Origin: Sphingomonas pokkalii
GTDB taxonomy: Bacteria; Pseudomonadota; Alphaproteobacteria; Sphingomonadales; Sphingomonadaceae
DNA length: 64,000 nucleotides
NCBI RefSeq assembly: GCF_003096275.1
Contig: NZ_QENQ01000001.1
Span: 2,414,731-2,478,730, forward strand
Direction: 5' to 3'
Both the position numbers and the translations under genes were made by a program. Positions 23,554 to 32,513 of the stretch are shown here, piece after piece (within the stretch, counting starts at the first letter, position 1; each line of letters opens with the position of its first letter). The notes beneath the pieces are model-generated. The model was not told where the DNA came from. It saw only the letters and a list, made by a program, of their open reading frames with translations, and did not search any database.

Positions 23554-25641
23554 GTGCTGCGTCAGTATGAACTTGTAGATCGGGTCCTCTCCTACGACCC
23601 TCAGGCCGATGAGGCTTTGCTCAACCGCGCCTATGTCTTCTCGGTGAACGCCCATGGCTCGCAGAAACGGGCTTCGGGCGACCCCTATTTCAGCCATCCG
23701 ATCGAAGTGGCCGGCATCCTGACCGACCTGCATCTCGATGCGGAAACGATCGCCACCGCGATCCTGCACGATACGATCGAGGATACGGTGGCGACGCCGG
23801 AGGAGATCCGGCGGCTGTTCGGCCCCAATGTCGCCCGCATGGTCGATGGCGTGACCAAGCTTTCGAAGATCGAGGCGCAGACCGAGAGCGAACGCGCGGC
23901 CGAGAATCTGCGCAAGTTCCTGCTGGCGATGTCCGACGATATCCGCGTGCTGCTGGTGAAGCTGGCCGATCGTCTGCACAACATGCGCACGCTCCACTTC
24001 ATCAAGAAGGAGGAGAAGCGCCGCCGCATCGCCCGCGAGACCATGGATATCTATGCCCCGCTCGCCGAGCGGATCGGCATGTACGAGTTCATGAAGGAGA
24101 TGCAGACGCTCGCCTTCCGCGAACTGGAGCCGGAGGCGTTCGAATCGATCACAAGGCGGCTGGAAAGCTTCCGCGTCGAGGGCGTAGACCGCATTGAGAG
24201 CATTTCCGGCGGGCTGCGGCAGCTGCTCGCCCGCGGCGGCATCGAGGCGGAGGTCTCGGGGCGCGAGAAGCACCCCTTCTCGATCTGGAAGAAGATGTCG
24301 GAACGGCATGTCAGCCTGGAGCAGCTGTCCGACATCATGGCCTTCCGCGCGATCGTGGATACCGAGGAGGAATGCTATCGTGCGCTGGGCGTGATCCACC
24401 GGCGATGGCCGATGGTTCCCGGCCGGTTCAAGGACTATATCTCCACGCCGAAGCGCAACGGCTATCGCTCGCTGCACACGACCATCATCCACGCCGCCGA
24501 TACGCGCGTGGAAATCCAGATCCGCACCCGCGACATGCATGCCCAGGCCGAATTCGGCCTGGCGGCGCACTGGGCCTACAAGCAGAGCTCGGTCCGGCCC
24601 GATACCCAGGTCAGCTGGATCCGCGACCTGATCGAGATCCTGGAACACGCCGAAAGCCCGGAAGAGCTGCTCGAGCATACCCGGATGGCGATGTATCAGG
24701 ATCGCATCTTCGCCTTCACGCCCAAGGGCGAGCTGATCCAGCTTCCCAAGGGGGCGACGCCGGTGGATTTCGCCTATGCCGTGCACACCGATCTCGGCGA
24801 TCAGTCCGTAGGCGCGAAGATCAACGGCCGGGTCGTGCCGCTGCGCACGGAGATCGAGCAGGGCGATCAGGTACAGATCCTGCGTTCCAAGGCGCAGGAA
24901 CCCCAGCCCAACTGGCTGAACTTCGCCATCACCGGCAAGGCGCGCGCCGCGATACGCCGCCACCTGCGGATCAAGGAGCGCGACGAAACCATCCGCCTTG
25001 GCCGCAAGCTGTACGAGGATATCATTGCCCGCCTGCCGGTCGCTCCCGGCGATTCCGCGCTGGGGGATGCGCTGAAACGGCTCAAGCTGCCCGACGAGGC
25101 CGCGCTGATGGAAGCGATCGCCCGCCGCAACTTCACCGATGGGCAGGTGATGGAAGCGCTGATGCCCGGTTCCTCCAGCGGCGACGACCAGGAATTGCCG
25201 CCCCAGCATCACGCCATCGATATCAAGGGTCTCACCCCCGGCGTCGCCTTCACCTTTGCCGAGGATTGCCGGCCGGTGCCGGGCGATCGCATCGTCGGCG
25301 TCCGGCAGCCCGACCAGCCGATCGTGGTGCATCGCATCGACTGCCCCAGCCTGGCCGATGTGGAAGAGGCCGATTGGGTCGACCTCACCTGGGGCGACAA
25401 AGCCGATGGCGGCGTGGCGGAAATCGCGGTGACGCTGAAGAACGAACCCGGCGCGCTGGGTACGGTCGCAACGCTGATCGGCCAGCACAAGGCGAACATC
25501 CTGGGCCTGCGCCTGGATAATCGCGACACCACCTTCCACACCAACACGATCGATCTGGAGGTGCGCAACGCCGCCCATCTGATGAAGCTGCTGGCCGCGC
25601 TTCGGGCAGCGGATGCGGTCAGCGGGGCCGAACGGGTCTGA
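23554..25641 (+). CDS. Bifunctional (p)ppGpp synthetase/hydrolase (RelA/SpoT homologue)
   Basis: 695 residues. Domains in order: HD hydrolase (about 25-175, with ATAILHDTIEDT at 69-79), synthetase (about 235-350, with YRSLHTTI), TGS (about 385-445, PKGATPVDFAYAVHTDLG) and C-terminal ACT (about 620-690). The intact HD and synthetase motifs indicate a bifunctional Rel/SpoT enzyme, typically the sole long RSH of alphaproteobacteria, which makes and breaks (p)ppGpp in the stringent response. GTG start at 23554 behind TAGGGA. No partner gene adjacent. Confidence 0.96.
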   Translation: MLRQYELVDRVLSYDPQADEALLNRAYVFSVNAHGSQKRASGDPYFSHPIEVAGILTDLHLDAETIATAILHDTIEDTVATPEEIRRLFGPNVARMVDGVTKLSKIEAQTESERAAENLRKFLLAMSDDIRVLLVKLADRLHNMRTLHFIKKEEKRRRIARETMDIYAPLAERIGMYEFMKEMQTLAFRELEPEAFESITRRLESFRVEGVDRIESISGGLRQLLARGGIEAEVSGREKHPFSIWKKMSERHVSLEQLSDIMAFRAIVDTEEECYRALGVIHRRWPMVPGRFKDYISTPKRNGYRSLHTTIIHAADTRVEIQIRTRDMHAQAEFGLAAHWAYKQSSVRPDTQVSWIRDLIEILEHAESPEELLEHTRMAMYQDRIFAFTPKGELIQLPKGATPVDFAYAVHTDLGDQSVGAKINGRVVPLRTEIEQGDQVQILRSKAQEPQPNWLNFAITGKARAAIRRHLRIKERDETIRLGRKLYEDIIARLPVAPGDSALGDALKRLKLPDEAALMEAIARRNFTDGQVMEALMPGSSSGDDQELPPQHHAIDIKGLTPGVAFTFAEDCRPVPGDRIVGVRQPDQPIVVHRIDCPSLADVEEADWVDLTWGDKADGGVAEIAVTLKNEPGALGTVATLIGQHKANILGLRLDNRDTTFHTNTIDLEVRNAAHLMKLLAALRAADAVSGAERV

Positions 25642-25718
25642 CCCGAATCGGCCATCTCCGCTTGTACCAGCAATTAGAGCTGCTTACGCTCCCCCATTCT
25701 ACAAGGGGGAAGCACCAA

Positions 25719-27524
25719 ATGGATCGTCGCCAGTTTCTCGGATCGTCTAGTGCCGCCACCCTGGCAGCGCTGCTCCCCGCGGCCGCCCGCGCGGCGGTGG
25801 CCGGCACCCGCGATGCCGAAATCAACGCCGTCTATAACCAGATCGTCGCCGCCCGAATCCAGCGCTCCCCCGAATTCGCCACCTCGCTCGGGTTCGACAA
25901 GGGACCCAACGCCGCGCTGAAACACAAGCTGAGCGACACCAGCCCCGCGGCCAAGGCCCGCAACCTCGCCGATACCAAGGCGGCGATCGCCAAGATCGAA
26001 GCCTTTGCGCCCGACAGCCTTTCGGAAGGCGCTCGGCTTGACCGCGAGGTCGTGCTCTATTCGCTGCGCGGCGCGACGGTGCCGCAGGATCGCTTCCAGA
26101 TCGATTCGGTCGGGCGGCCGTTCCCGATCTTCCAACAGGGCGGCGCCTATTTCTCGACGCCGGATTTCCTCAACACCAGCCACACCATCGTCACCCAGGA
26201 CGATGCCGAGGCCTATCTCGATCGGCTGGATGCCTTTGCCGGCACGCTGGACCAGGATACGGCCGACCAGAAGGAAGCTGCAGGCCGCGGTTTGGTCGCA
26301 CCCGGCTTCTGCCTGGAACTCACTTTGGCGCAGATGGCCAAGCTGCGCGCGCCGGCACCAGCCGCGAACACGCTCACCGAATCGATCGTTCGGCGCACCC
26401 GCGACAAGGGCATCCCCGGCGACTGGGAAGGCCGCGCGGCGACGATCGTTGCGCAGAAGGTCTATCCTGCGCTCGACCGGCAGATCGCGCTGATCCGGGA
26501 TCTCCACGCCAAGGGCCGCACATCGGCGGGCCTGTGGGACGTGCCGCGCGGCCAGGAGATCTATGCCGCCGCGCTCGCCCAGGCGACGACCACCGATTTC
26601 ACGCCCGATCAGGTCCACAGGATGGGCCTTGCACAGGTCGCGGAGATCAGCGCGTCGCTCGATACGCTCCTGAACCAGCAGGGAATGGGCAGCGGCAGCG
26701 TCGGCGAGCGGCTGACAGCGCTCAACGCCCGGCCCGATCAGCTCTATGCGGACACCCCGGCCGGCCGCGCAGCGCTGCTCGCCAGCCTCAATCAGGGCGT
26801 GAACGAGGTCGCGGCGCTGCTGCCCAAGGCCTTCCTCAACCCCAACAAGGCGCCGCTCGAAATCCGCGCCGTGCCCGTCGAAATCCAGGACGGTGCGTCG
26901 AACGGCTATTACAGCCGCGCGGCGCTCGATGGTTCGCGCCCGGCAATCTACTGGATCAACCTGAAGAGCGTTGCCGACTGGCCGAAATATTCGCTGCCAG
27001 CGCTCACCTTCCACGAAGGGCTGCCGGGGCATCATCTGCAGATCAGCACCGCGCAGGCAGCCGAAGGCCCCTTGATCCGAAAGATGGGCTTTTTCGGCGC
27101 CTATACCGAGGGCTGGGCACTCTACGCCGAGCAGCTGGCGGATGAGCTTGGCGCCTATCACGGGCCACTTGAACGCGCTGGCTATCTCCAGTCCTTCCTG
27201 TTCCGTGCGGCCCGGCTCGTCGTCGATACCGGCATCCACACGCAGAAATGGAGCCGCGAAAAGGCAACCGACTATCTGGTCGCCACCACCGGCTTCCCGC
27301 GCGCGCGCTCGCAGCGCGAGGTGGAGCGCTATTGCACCCAGCCGGGCCAGGCGTGCAGCTACAAGCTGGGCCACATCGCCTGGACCCGCGCGCGCGCCAA
27401 CGCACAGAAGATCGCGGGGCCGAAGTTCGACCTCAAGCAGTTCCACGAGGTGATCCGCCTCGGCGCGATGCCGCTCACCATGTTCGAACGGCTGGTGGAG
27501 GAGCGCGCCAGGGCGATGGCGTGA
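25719..27524 (+). CDS. DUF885-family exported protein, putative metallopeptidase-like
   Basis: 601 residues. N-terminus MDRRQFLGSSSAATLAALLPAAARA has a Tat-like signal (RRQFLG), so it is exported folded or to the periplasm. The family mark HEGLPGHH (about residues 432-439) with TEGWALYAE further on (about 463) resembles a zinc-dependent HExxH-type arrangement. Function of DUF885 is not established; peptidase activity is often proposed. The start at ATG 25719 follows an AGGGGGAAG ribosome site. It lies 78 bases after rel and ends shortly before a family A repeat. Confidence 0.88.
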   Translation: MDRRQFLGSSSAATLAALLPAAARAAVAGTRDAEINAVYNQIVAARIQRSPEFATSLGFDKGPNAALKHKLSDTSPAAKARNLADTKAAIAKIEAFAPDSLSEGARLDREVVLYSLRGATVPQDRFQIDSVGRPFPIFQQGGAYFSTPDFLNTSHTIVTQDDAEAYLDRLDAFAGTLDQDTADQKEAAGRGLVAPGFCLELTLAQMAKLRAPAPAANTLTESIVRRTRDKGIPGDWEGRAATIVAQKVYPALDRQIALIRDLHAKGRTSAGLWDVPRGQEIYAAALAQATTTDFTPDQVHRMGLAQVAEISASLDTLLNQQGMGSGSVGERLTALNARPDQLYADTPAGRAALLASLNQGVNEVAALLPKAFLNPNKAPLEIRAVPVEIQDGASNGYYSRAALDGSRPAIYWINLKSVADWPKYSLPALTFHEGLPGHHLQISTAQAAEGPLIRKMGFFGAYTEGWALYAEQLADELGAYHGPLERAGYLQSFLFRAARLVVDTGIHTQKWSREKATDYLVATTGFPRARSQREVERYCTQPGQACSYKLGHIAWTRARANAQKIAGPKFDLKQFHEVIRLGAMPLTMFERLVEERARAMA

Positions 27525-27576
27525 GGCTGGAGCTTTTCCCGGTTAGGCAGGGCAATCGCATCGAACAAAATACCAC

Positions 27577-27669
27577 GTCATCCCCGCGAAGGCGGGGATC
27601 CATTGGCGCTGAATTGGCGCCTCTTTCCCCAGCGCCGAGGGCAATGGATTCCCGCCTTCGCGGGAATGA
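27577..27669. repeat. Palindromic intergenic repeat, family A copy 2
   Basis: Two inverted arms (27577-27605 and 27642-27669) each form a hairpin, the core motifs being CCCCGCGAAGGCGGGG and TCCCGCCTTCGCGGGA. They are near-complementary to each other over about 28 bases. Closely related to 14176-14269. It sits after the DUF885 gene. Confidence 0.9.
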
Positions 27670-27735
27670 GGTGCCGCCGGCCCCTTGCAGCAACCGCGAT
27701 AGCCCTCCCCTTGCAGGGCCGCAGGAACAAGGTTC

Positions 27736-27776
27736 GCGCGCGGGCCGGTGGCCTTCGAACTCCCCGGCCCGCGCGC
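27736..27776 (-). terminator. Strong hairpin after the haem-receptor operon
   Basis: A 13-bp perfect GC-rich stem (27736-27748 and 27764-27776) with a 15-base loop lies 4 bases beyond the DUF6607 stop. The sequence after the stem on the minus strand is only moderately T-rich. It probably acts as the operon terminator or transcript-end stabiliser. Confidence 0.65.
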
Positions 27777-27780
27777 AGGA

Positions 27781-28764
27781 TCAGGCGGCCCTGGTCGCCT
27801 GATCCATAAGCGTCTTGGCCAGCGCGATCGCGTCGGCTTCCTTCCTCTTGCCAGCCTGCACCTCGTCGGCGATTTCGAGCAGCCGGCTGGCGATCACCGT
27901 GCCGGCCTGCGCCGCCTCGGTGATGCGGATGCCGTTCTTGGCCTGCGCGATGCGGTCCCATTCCGCGCGGATCGCGGCCCAATAGCCCTTGGTCGCCGCC
28001 CAATAGGCATCGGCCGCCTTCACGTCATAGCCGTCGAAGCGGGTATAGCTGTTGAGCACATATTCCTGGACGACCGGCTGCAGCCTGCCGTCGATCACGC
28101 CCATCTTGGTATTGTCCTGCCAGTGGATCCAGCCGTTCGGGGTCGGCTGGTGGCGATTGATGCCGAGATAGCGGTCATAGACGGGCCCGCGCACCGCATC
28201 GCGCCGGGCGAGCGGGCGCCAGGTCCAGCCGGAACGCCAGCGCCGCACGCCGCCCTCGGTGGTCCACTGCCCCCAGCCGCCATAGCGCGGGCTGTCATCG
28301 ACCTGGTACACGGTCTGCGACCAGCGGCCCCGGCGCATCGCCTCGGGCACCGCTTCCCATTTCCATGTGTTCGGGCCAGCATAGACGAGCACGCGGGCGG
28401 GCGCATAGTCCCAGTCCTGGCGCCAGTGCTTGATCACCATGGTCTTGCCGCCCTGCTCCACCACCAGCAGATGCTGGAGGACGATGTGGCGGCCGGTGTC
28501 CTCGATCACCCGCACCACTTCGTTGCCGCCGGAGATCGACCGGTCGATCGGCGTATAGTCGGCGCGCCAGGCGGTCGATTCCTGCATGTCGAAGCGGACC
28601 TTGAAGGTGCCCGCCATGGCGAGGATGTCGCGCCGGTCGGCCGCGAACGCGGCTTGTTCCTCGGCGGCGCTACGCGGTTTGACCGGGCCGTCCGCCTGGG
28701 CAGGCAGCGCCGGCACCATGGCGGCAAGGCTCAGGACCAGCAGGCCGATGTGTCGAAACTTCAT
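27781..28764 (-). CDS. DUF6607 protein, exported, co-operonic with a haem receptor
   Basis: 327 residues. Signal peptide MKFRHIGLLVLSLAAMVPALPAQA. Aromatic-rich middle with RADYTPIDRS, IKHWRQDWDYAP, WQDNTKMGV and many Trp/Tyr residues, as in DUF6607, whose function is not known. Start at ATG 28764 with GGAGGG upstream; the frame continues upstream but overlaps the receptor gene. It follows the haem-type TonB receptor by only 17 bases, so both share the palindrome-controlled promoter. This suggests a periplasmic role in haem/iron handling (inference). Confidence 0.82.
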   Translation of the reverse strand: MKFRHIGLLVLSLAAMVPALPAQADGPVKPRSAAEEQAAFAADRRDILAMAGTFKVRFDMQESTAWRADYTPIDRSISGGNEVVRVIEDTGRHIVLQHLLVVEQGGKTMVIKHWRQDWDYAPARVLVYAGPNTWKWEAVPEAMRRGRWSQTVYQVDDSPRYGGWGQWTTEGGVRRWRSGWTWRPLARRDAVRGPVYDRYLGINRHQPTPNGWIHWQDNTKMGVIDGRLQPVVQEYVLNSYTRFDGYDVKAADAYWAATKGYWAAIRAEWDRIAQAKNGIRITEAAQAGTVIASRLLEIADEVQAGKRKEADAIALAKTLMDQATRAA

Positions 28765-28781
28765 GATGTGCCCTCCGATGG

Positions 28782-30983
28782 TCAGAAGCGGTAGCTGAGC
28801 GAGACGCTGCCGTTTCGCCCCGGCTGAGTGTAGGCGTCGGTGATCGTCGAGCTGGCGGCGAGGCCGCGCACGTCGTTCCACCAGGCATATTTCTTGTCGA
28901 GCAGGTTGAAGATGCCCGCGCGCAGCGTGAGGCCGTTCGTCACTCGCACGAAGGCGGTGGCATCGACGATGGTGAAGGCATCCGGGCGGAAGCAGGCGGC
29001 GGTGCATACGCCGGTGGTGGCGCTCGCTTCCTTGCGGGTGCTGTGCGTCACGATCAGCTGGCCCCCGAACGCCCCGTCGGGCGCGCGGTAGCCGAGCCCG
29101 CCGACGATCTTCGCCGGATCGACCGTCGAGAGCGACGCCTTCTTGCCGTTGCGGATCACGTCACCATCGGCATAGGCGAAGGCGAGGTTGGCGCTGAAGC
29201 CGCGGCCGAGCTGGGCATCCACCCGGCCTTCGATGCCGTTCACCCGCGCCTCGTCGAGATTGATGAACTGGTAGACCGCTGGGTTCGCAGGCGTGAATGC
29301 GCCGCCTACCACTTCCTGCGAGATGAAGTTGTCGTAATCGGCATGGAAGCCGGTCAGCTGCACGCGCACGCCGCCGCCGCCGAAGCGGATGCCGCCTTCC
29401 ACGCTGCGGCTGGTCTCGGGCTTCAGCTTGGGGTTGGGTTCGGAGCGGTAGCCGAAGGCGAGGTTCTGGAAGAACTGGTTCACCTGGCTGGGTTCGGGCG
29501 CCTTGAATCCCTGGGCATAATTGGCGAACAGGCTCAACCCGCTCCCCAACGCCACCGTCGCCCCGATCTTGGGCGAGACGCGCGAGCCGCTCTGGCTCAC
29601 CGAGTTGAACGCCGGCAGCGCCGCATCCTTCTTGGGATCGAGCGCATAATGGTCGAAGCGCAGCGCCGGGAACAGCGTCACCGGGCCGAGGCTGATCTCG
29701 TCCGAGACGAACAGGCCGGCCAGCGTGAAATCGGTGATCGGGAAGGCGCGGGTGGGATAGGTCTCGCCCACCGGCGGCACGGTGCCGTCGCGGATACCTT
29801 CCTGCCGGGTACGGCTGGCGTCAGCGCCGACGATCAGCCGGTGGCGCAGCGCGCCGGTTTGATAGCCGAACACGATCTCGCCCGATCCGCCGAACACGCG
29901 ATTGTCGAAGGTATTCAGGCGGGTGCGGTCGGCAAGCACAACGCGGTCCTCGGCGGAGAACTGGCGGTCCTTTGCCTGCTGCCAGTAAAGGCTCAGCCGG
30001 GTGCGCTGGATCGCGCCCTGCCCATCCCAGGTCCAGTCGAACGCCGCGCGCTTGCGCTTCGTCGCGTCGTTAGCGGTCGTACCGGCGACGCTGGCGCTGA
30101 CGCTGGTCAGCACGTTGCTGTCGAGATGATTGTCCAGATATTCGCCGGTCAGCCGCAGCTTGTGGCCGGTGCCGGGTTCGTAAACGATCCGGCCGAGCAC
30201 CGCGTTCGAATCGCCGTCCTGCGGATTGGCCTTGGTGCGTGCCGCCCCGCTGCCGCCGACGCTGCCCTGGTTCTCCAGTTCGGAGAAGTCGCGGCGGGTA
30301 TAGGCGACCATCGCCGACCAATCGCCGCTGCGCCCGGCAAGGATGCCGGTCTCGCTCCATTCCTGGTCGGACGACTGGTAGCCCGCGCGCACCAGCCCGC
30401 CCACCGCCTTGCCGCCGGTCAGGAAATCGCCCGGATCGGCGGTGGTGAAGCTGATCGCGCCCGCCAGGCCGTCGCTGCCGTACAGCGCCGAGGCGGGTCC
30501 GCGCAGGATCTCGACCGACTTGACCAGGCCGAGATCGACATAGTCGCCGCGCCCCACGCTCTGCGCGCCGAAGGTGAAGCCATCGGGCACGCGCACGCCG
30601 TCCACCTGGATCAGCACGCGGTTGCCGCCGATGCCGCGGACGATGAACCCTTCGTTCCCCGCGCGGCCGGTGGTGCCCGATGCCGCACCGAAGCGGGCGG
30701 GCTGGCGCGGCACGCTCACGCCCGGCTCGAAGCGCACCAGGTCCTTAACGTCGTTCACCAACTGGTCGGCCATCTTCTCGTCGGTGACGACGGTGACGGT
30801 CGCAGGCACCTTCTGCGTGTCGGTCGCAAGGCGGGTCGCCGAGACGGTGATGGTGGCGGGATCGGGAACGACCGCGGCATCGGTCGCGACGCGGTCCTGC
30901 TGCGCCTGGGCAAAGACGGGCGCAGCAGACAGGTACGCGAACAGGCTCGCCGCCCGGGCAAGGCGGGCGATGGAATGGATCAC
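28782..30983 (-). CDS. TonB-dependent haem/haemoprotein receptor
   Basis: 733 residues. Signal peptide (about 25 residues) from a GTG start at 30983, chosen because AAGGGGAGA lies 4-5 bases upstream; the longer open frame runs through the operator region. Plug domain about 45-165 (RGPASALYGSDGLAGAISF) and a 22-strand barrel follow. GFKAPEPSQVNQFF with PNPKLKPETS is the FRAP-NPNL-like pattern of HmuR/ShuA haem receptors; it ends with an aromatic-terminal LSYRF. It binds haem or a haem protein at the cell surface and imports haem with TonB-ExbBD energy. First gene of a two-gene unit with DUF6607. Confidence 0.9.
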   Translation of the reverse strand: MIHSIARLARAASLFAYLSAAPVFAQAQQDRVATDAAVVPDPATITVSATRLATDTQKVPATVTVVTDEKMADQLVNDVKDLVRFEPGVSVPRQPARFGAASGTTGRAGNEGFIVRGIGGNRVLIQVDGVRVPDGFTFGAQSVGRGDYVDLGLVKSVEILRGPASALYGSDGLAGAISFTTADPGDFLTGGKAVGGLVRAGYQSSDQEWSETGILAGRSGDWSAMVAYTRRDFSELENQGSVGGSGAARTKANPQDGDSNAVLGRIVYEPGTGHKLRLTGEYLDNHLDSNVLTSVSASVAGTTANDATKRKRAAFDWTWDGQGAIQRTRLSLYWQQAKDRQFSAEDRVVLADRTRLNTFDNRVFGGSGEIVFGYQTGALRHRLIVGADASRTRQEGIRDGTVPPVGETYPTRAFPITDFTLAGLFVSDEISLGPVTLFPALRFDHYALDPKKDAALPAFNSVSQSGSRVSPKIGATVALGSGLSLFANYAQGFKAPEPSQVNQFFQNLAFGYRSEPNPKLKPETSRSVEGGIRFGGGGVRVQLTGFHADYDNFISQEVVGGAFTPANPAVYQFINLDEARVNGIEGRVDAQLGRGFSANLAFAYADGDVIRNGKKASLSTVDPAKIVGGLGYRAPDGAFGGQLIVTHSTRKEASATTGVCTAACFRPDAFTIVDATAFVRVTNGLTLRAGIFNLLDKKYAWWNDVRGLAASSTITDAYTQPGRNGSVSLSYRF

Positions 30984-31003
30984 AAAATCTCCCCTTATTT
31001 GAT

Positions 31004-31022
31004 ACTGCGACTGAGTCGCAGT
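31004..31022. promoter_or_regulatory. 19-bp palindromic operator, Fur-type layout
   Basis: ACTGCGACTGAGTCGCAGT is a perfect inverted repeat around a central G. Its core TGCGACT-G-AGTCGCA (31006-31020) has the 7-1-7 geometry of a Fur box. It lies 21 bases upstream of the haem-receptor start codon and about 126 bp before mntH, and can sit between -35-like and -10-like boxes of the receptor promoter. Binding by Fur, Mur, Irr or another iron/manganese regulator is inferred from the layout and the genes. Confidence 0.7.
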
Positions 31023-31147
31023 TGCTATAGCCGCAAAGGAGATGCTGTCAAACCCTGGCCGTAACGATCCAGTGCCGAGGGATAGGTTGTCGCGGGCGGA
31101 ACCGGCCGCCACAAGGGCGGTTGCCCTTCCGTGTCCGTGAGCCGCCC

Positions 31148-32464
31148 ATGTTCCGATTGCCCCGCACCGCCACTGCGCCGTTCTGCCCCTCGGAGGTGCG
31201 CGGCACCGTGAGCGTGCCGGCCAACCTGCCCCCGATCGCCAAGCTGCTACGCTATATGGGCCCTGGCCTGCTGGTGTCGGTCGGCTATATCGATCCGGGC
31301 AATTGGGCGACGGACATCGAGGCAGGCTCGCGCTACGGCTATGGCCTGTTGTTCGTCATCCTCGCCTCCAGCGCGGCGGCGATGCTGCTTCAATCGCTGT
31401 GCGCACGGCTGGGCATCGCGACGGGGCGCGACCTCGCACGGCTGGTGCGCGACCGTTATTCGCCGGGGATCGCCAAGTTCCTCTGGCTGTTCGCCGAACT
31501 CGCGATCATCGCGACCGACGTGGCCGAGGTGCTGGGCAGCGCGCTCGCCTTCCAGCTGCTGCTCGGCATTCCCTTGTGGATCGGCGTGCTGATCACGGCG
31601 CTCGACGTGGTGATCGTGCTCAGCCTCAAGGGCCAGGGCTTCCGCCAGATGGAGGCGATCATGCTCGGGCTGATCGGCACGGTGGCGGCCTGTTTCGTGG
31701 TGCAGCTGTTCCTGTCGCCGCCGGACGGGGCCGCGGTGCTGGCGGGCATGGTGCCGGATGCCAGCCGCCTCGCCGACCCCCATGCGCTCTACCTCGCGAT
31801 CGGCATTCTCGGCGCGACGGTGATGCCGCACAATCTCTACCTGCACAGCTCGGTGGTGCAGACCCGCGTCTCGGGCCCCGACGAGCCCGCCAAGCGCGAG
31901 GCGGTGCGCTATGCCCAGATCGACATCATCGCCGCCCTGCTCGCCGCCACCTTCGTCAACGCCGCGATCCTGATCGTCGCGGCCTCCGCGTTCAACGCCA
32001 ACGGCCATACCGGCGTGCGCGAGATCGAGGACGCCTATCGCCTGCTCACCCCCGCCACCGGCGCCGCGATCGCAGCGCCGGTGTTCGGCATCGCCCTGCT
32101 CGCCTCCGGCCAGAGCGCAACCTTCACCGGCACCATCGCCGGCCAGGTGATTCTGGAGGGCTTCCTGGACCTCAAGATCCCCTGCTGGGTCCGACGACTG
32201 ATCACCCGCGGGCTGGCGCTGGTGCCCGCGCTTGCCGGCGTGCTGCTGCTCGGTGACCATGCGGTGGGCAAGCTGCTGGTGCTGACCCAGGTGGTGCTCT
32301 CCGCCGGGCTGCCCTTCGCGATGGCGCCGCTGCTGCTGCTCACCGCCGATCGCACGCTGATGGGTCGCTTCGCCAGCCCGGTATGGCTGCAAGCGATCGG
32401 CTGGCTGCTGTTCGCCGCGATCACCGGCGCCAATCTGTGGCTCGTTTCGAGCCTGTTCGCCTGA
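31148..32464 (+). CDS. mntH: Nramp-family divalent metal transporter (MntH-like)
   Basis: 438 residues with 11 membrane helices. The Nramp metal-site motif IDPGNW (residues 48-53) in helix 1 and VMPHNLYLHSS (around 224-234, with the Met-Pro-His signature) in helix 6 are both present. It imports Mn(II) or Fe(II) with protons into the cytoplasm. ATG 31148 is chosen; a TTG at 31121 is also in frame and would add 9 residues. It is divergent from the haem receptor, sharing the palindrome at 31004-31022. Confidence 0.93.
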   Translation: MFRLPRTATAPFCPSEVRGTVSVPANLPPIAKLLRYMGPGLLVSVGYIDPGNWATDIEAGSRYGYGLLFVILASSAAAMLLQSLCARLGIATGRDLARLVRDRYSPGIAKFLWLFAELAIIATDVAEVLGSALAFQLLLGIPLWIGVLITALDVVIVLSLKGQGFRQMEAIMLGLIGTVAACFVVQLFLSPPDGAAVLAGMVPDASRLADPHALYLAIGILGATVMPHNLYLHSSVVQTRVSGPDEPAKREAVRYAQIDIIAALLAATFVNAAILIVAASAFNANGHTGVREIEDAYRLLTPATGAAIAAPVFGIALLASGQSATFTGTIAGQVILEGFLDLKIPCWVRRLITRGLALVPALAGVLLLGDHAVGKLLVLTQVVLSAGLPFAMAPLLLLTADRTLMGRFASPVWLQAIGWLLFAAITGANLWLVSSLFA

Positions 32465-32513
32465 TGCGCGCCCGCTCGACGCGCCGTTCCGGCAGCGCTA
32501 CAGACCGGCGATC

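Noticed and set aside
23542..25578. 678-codon minus-strand open frame opposite rel
   Set aside because: Antisense to an intact RelA/SpoT homologue with all domains; no family features.
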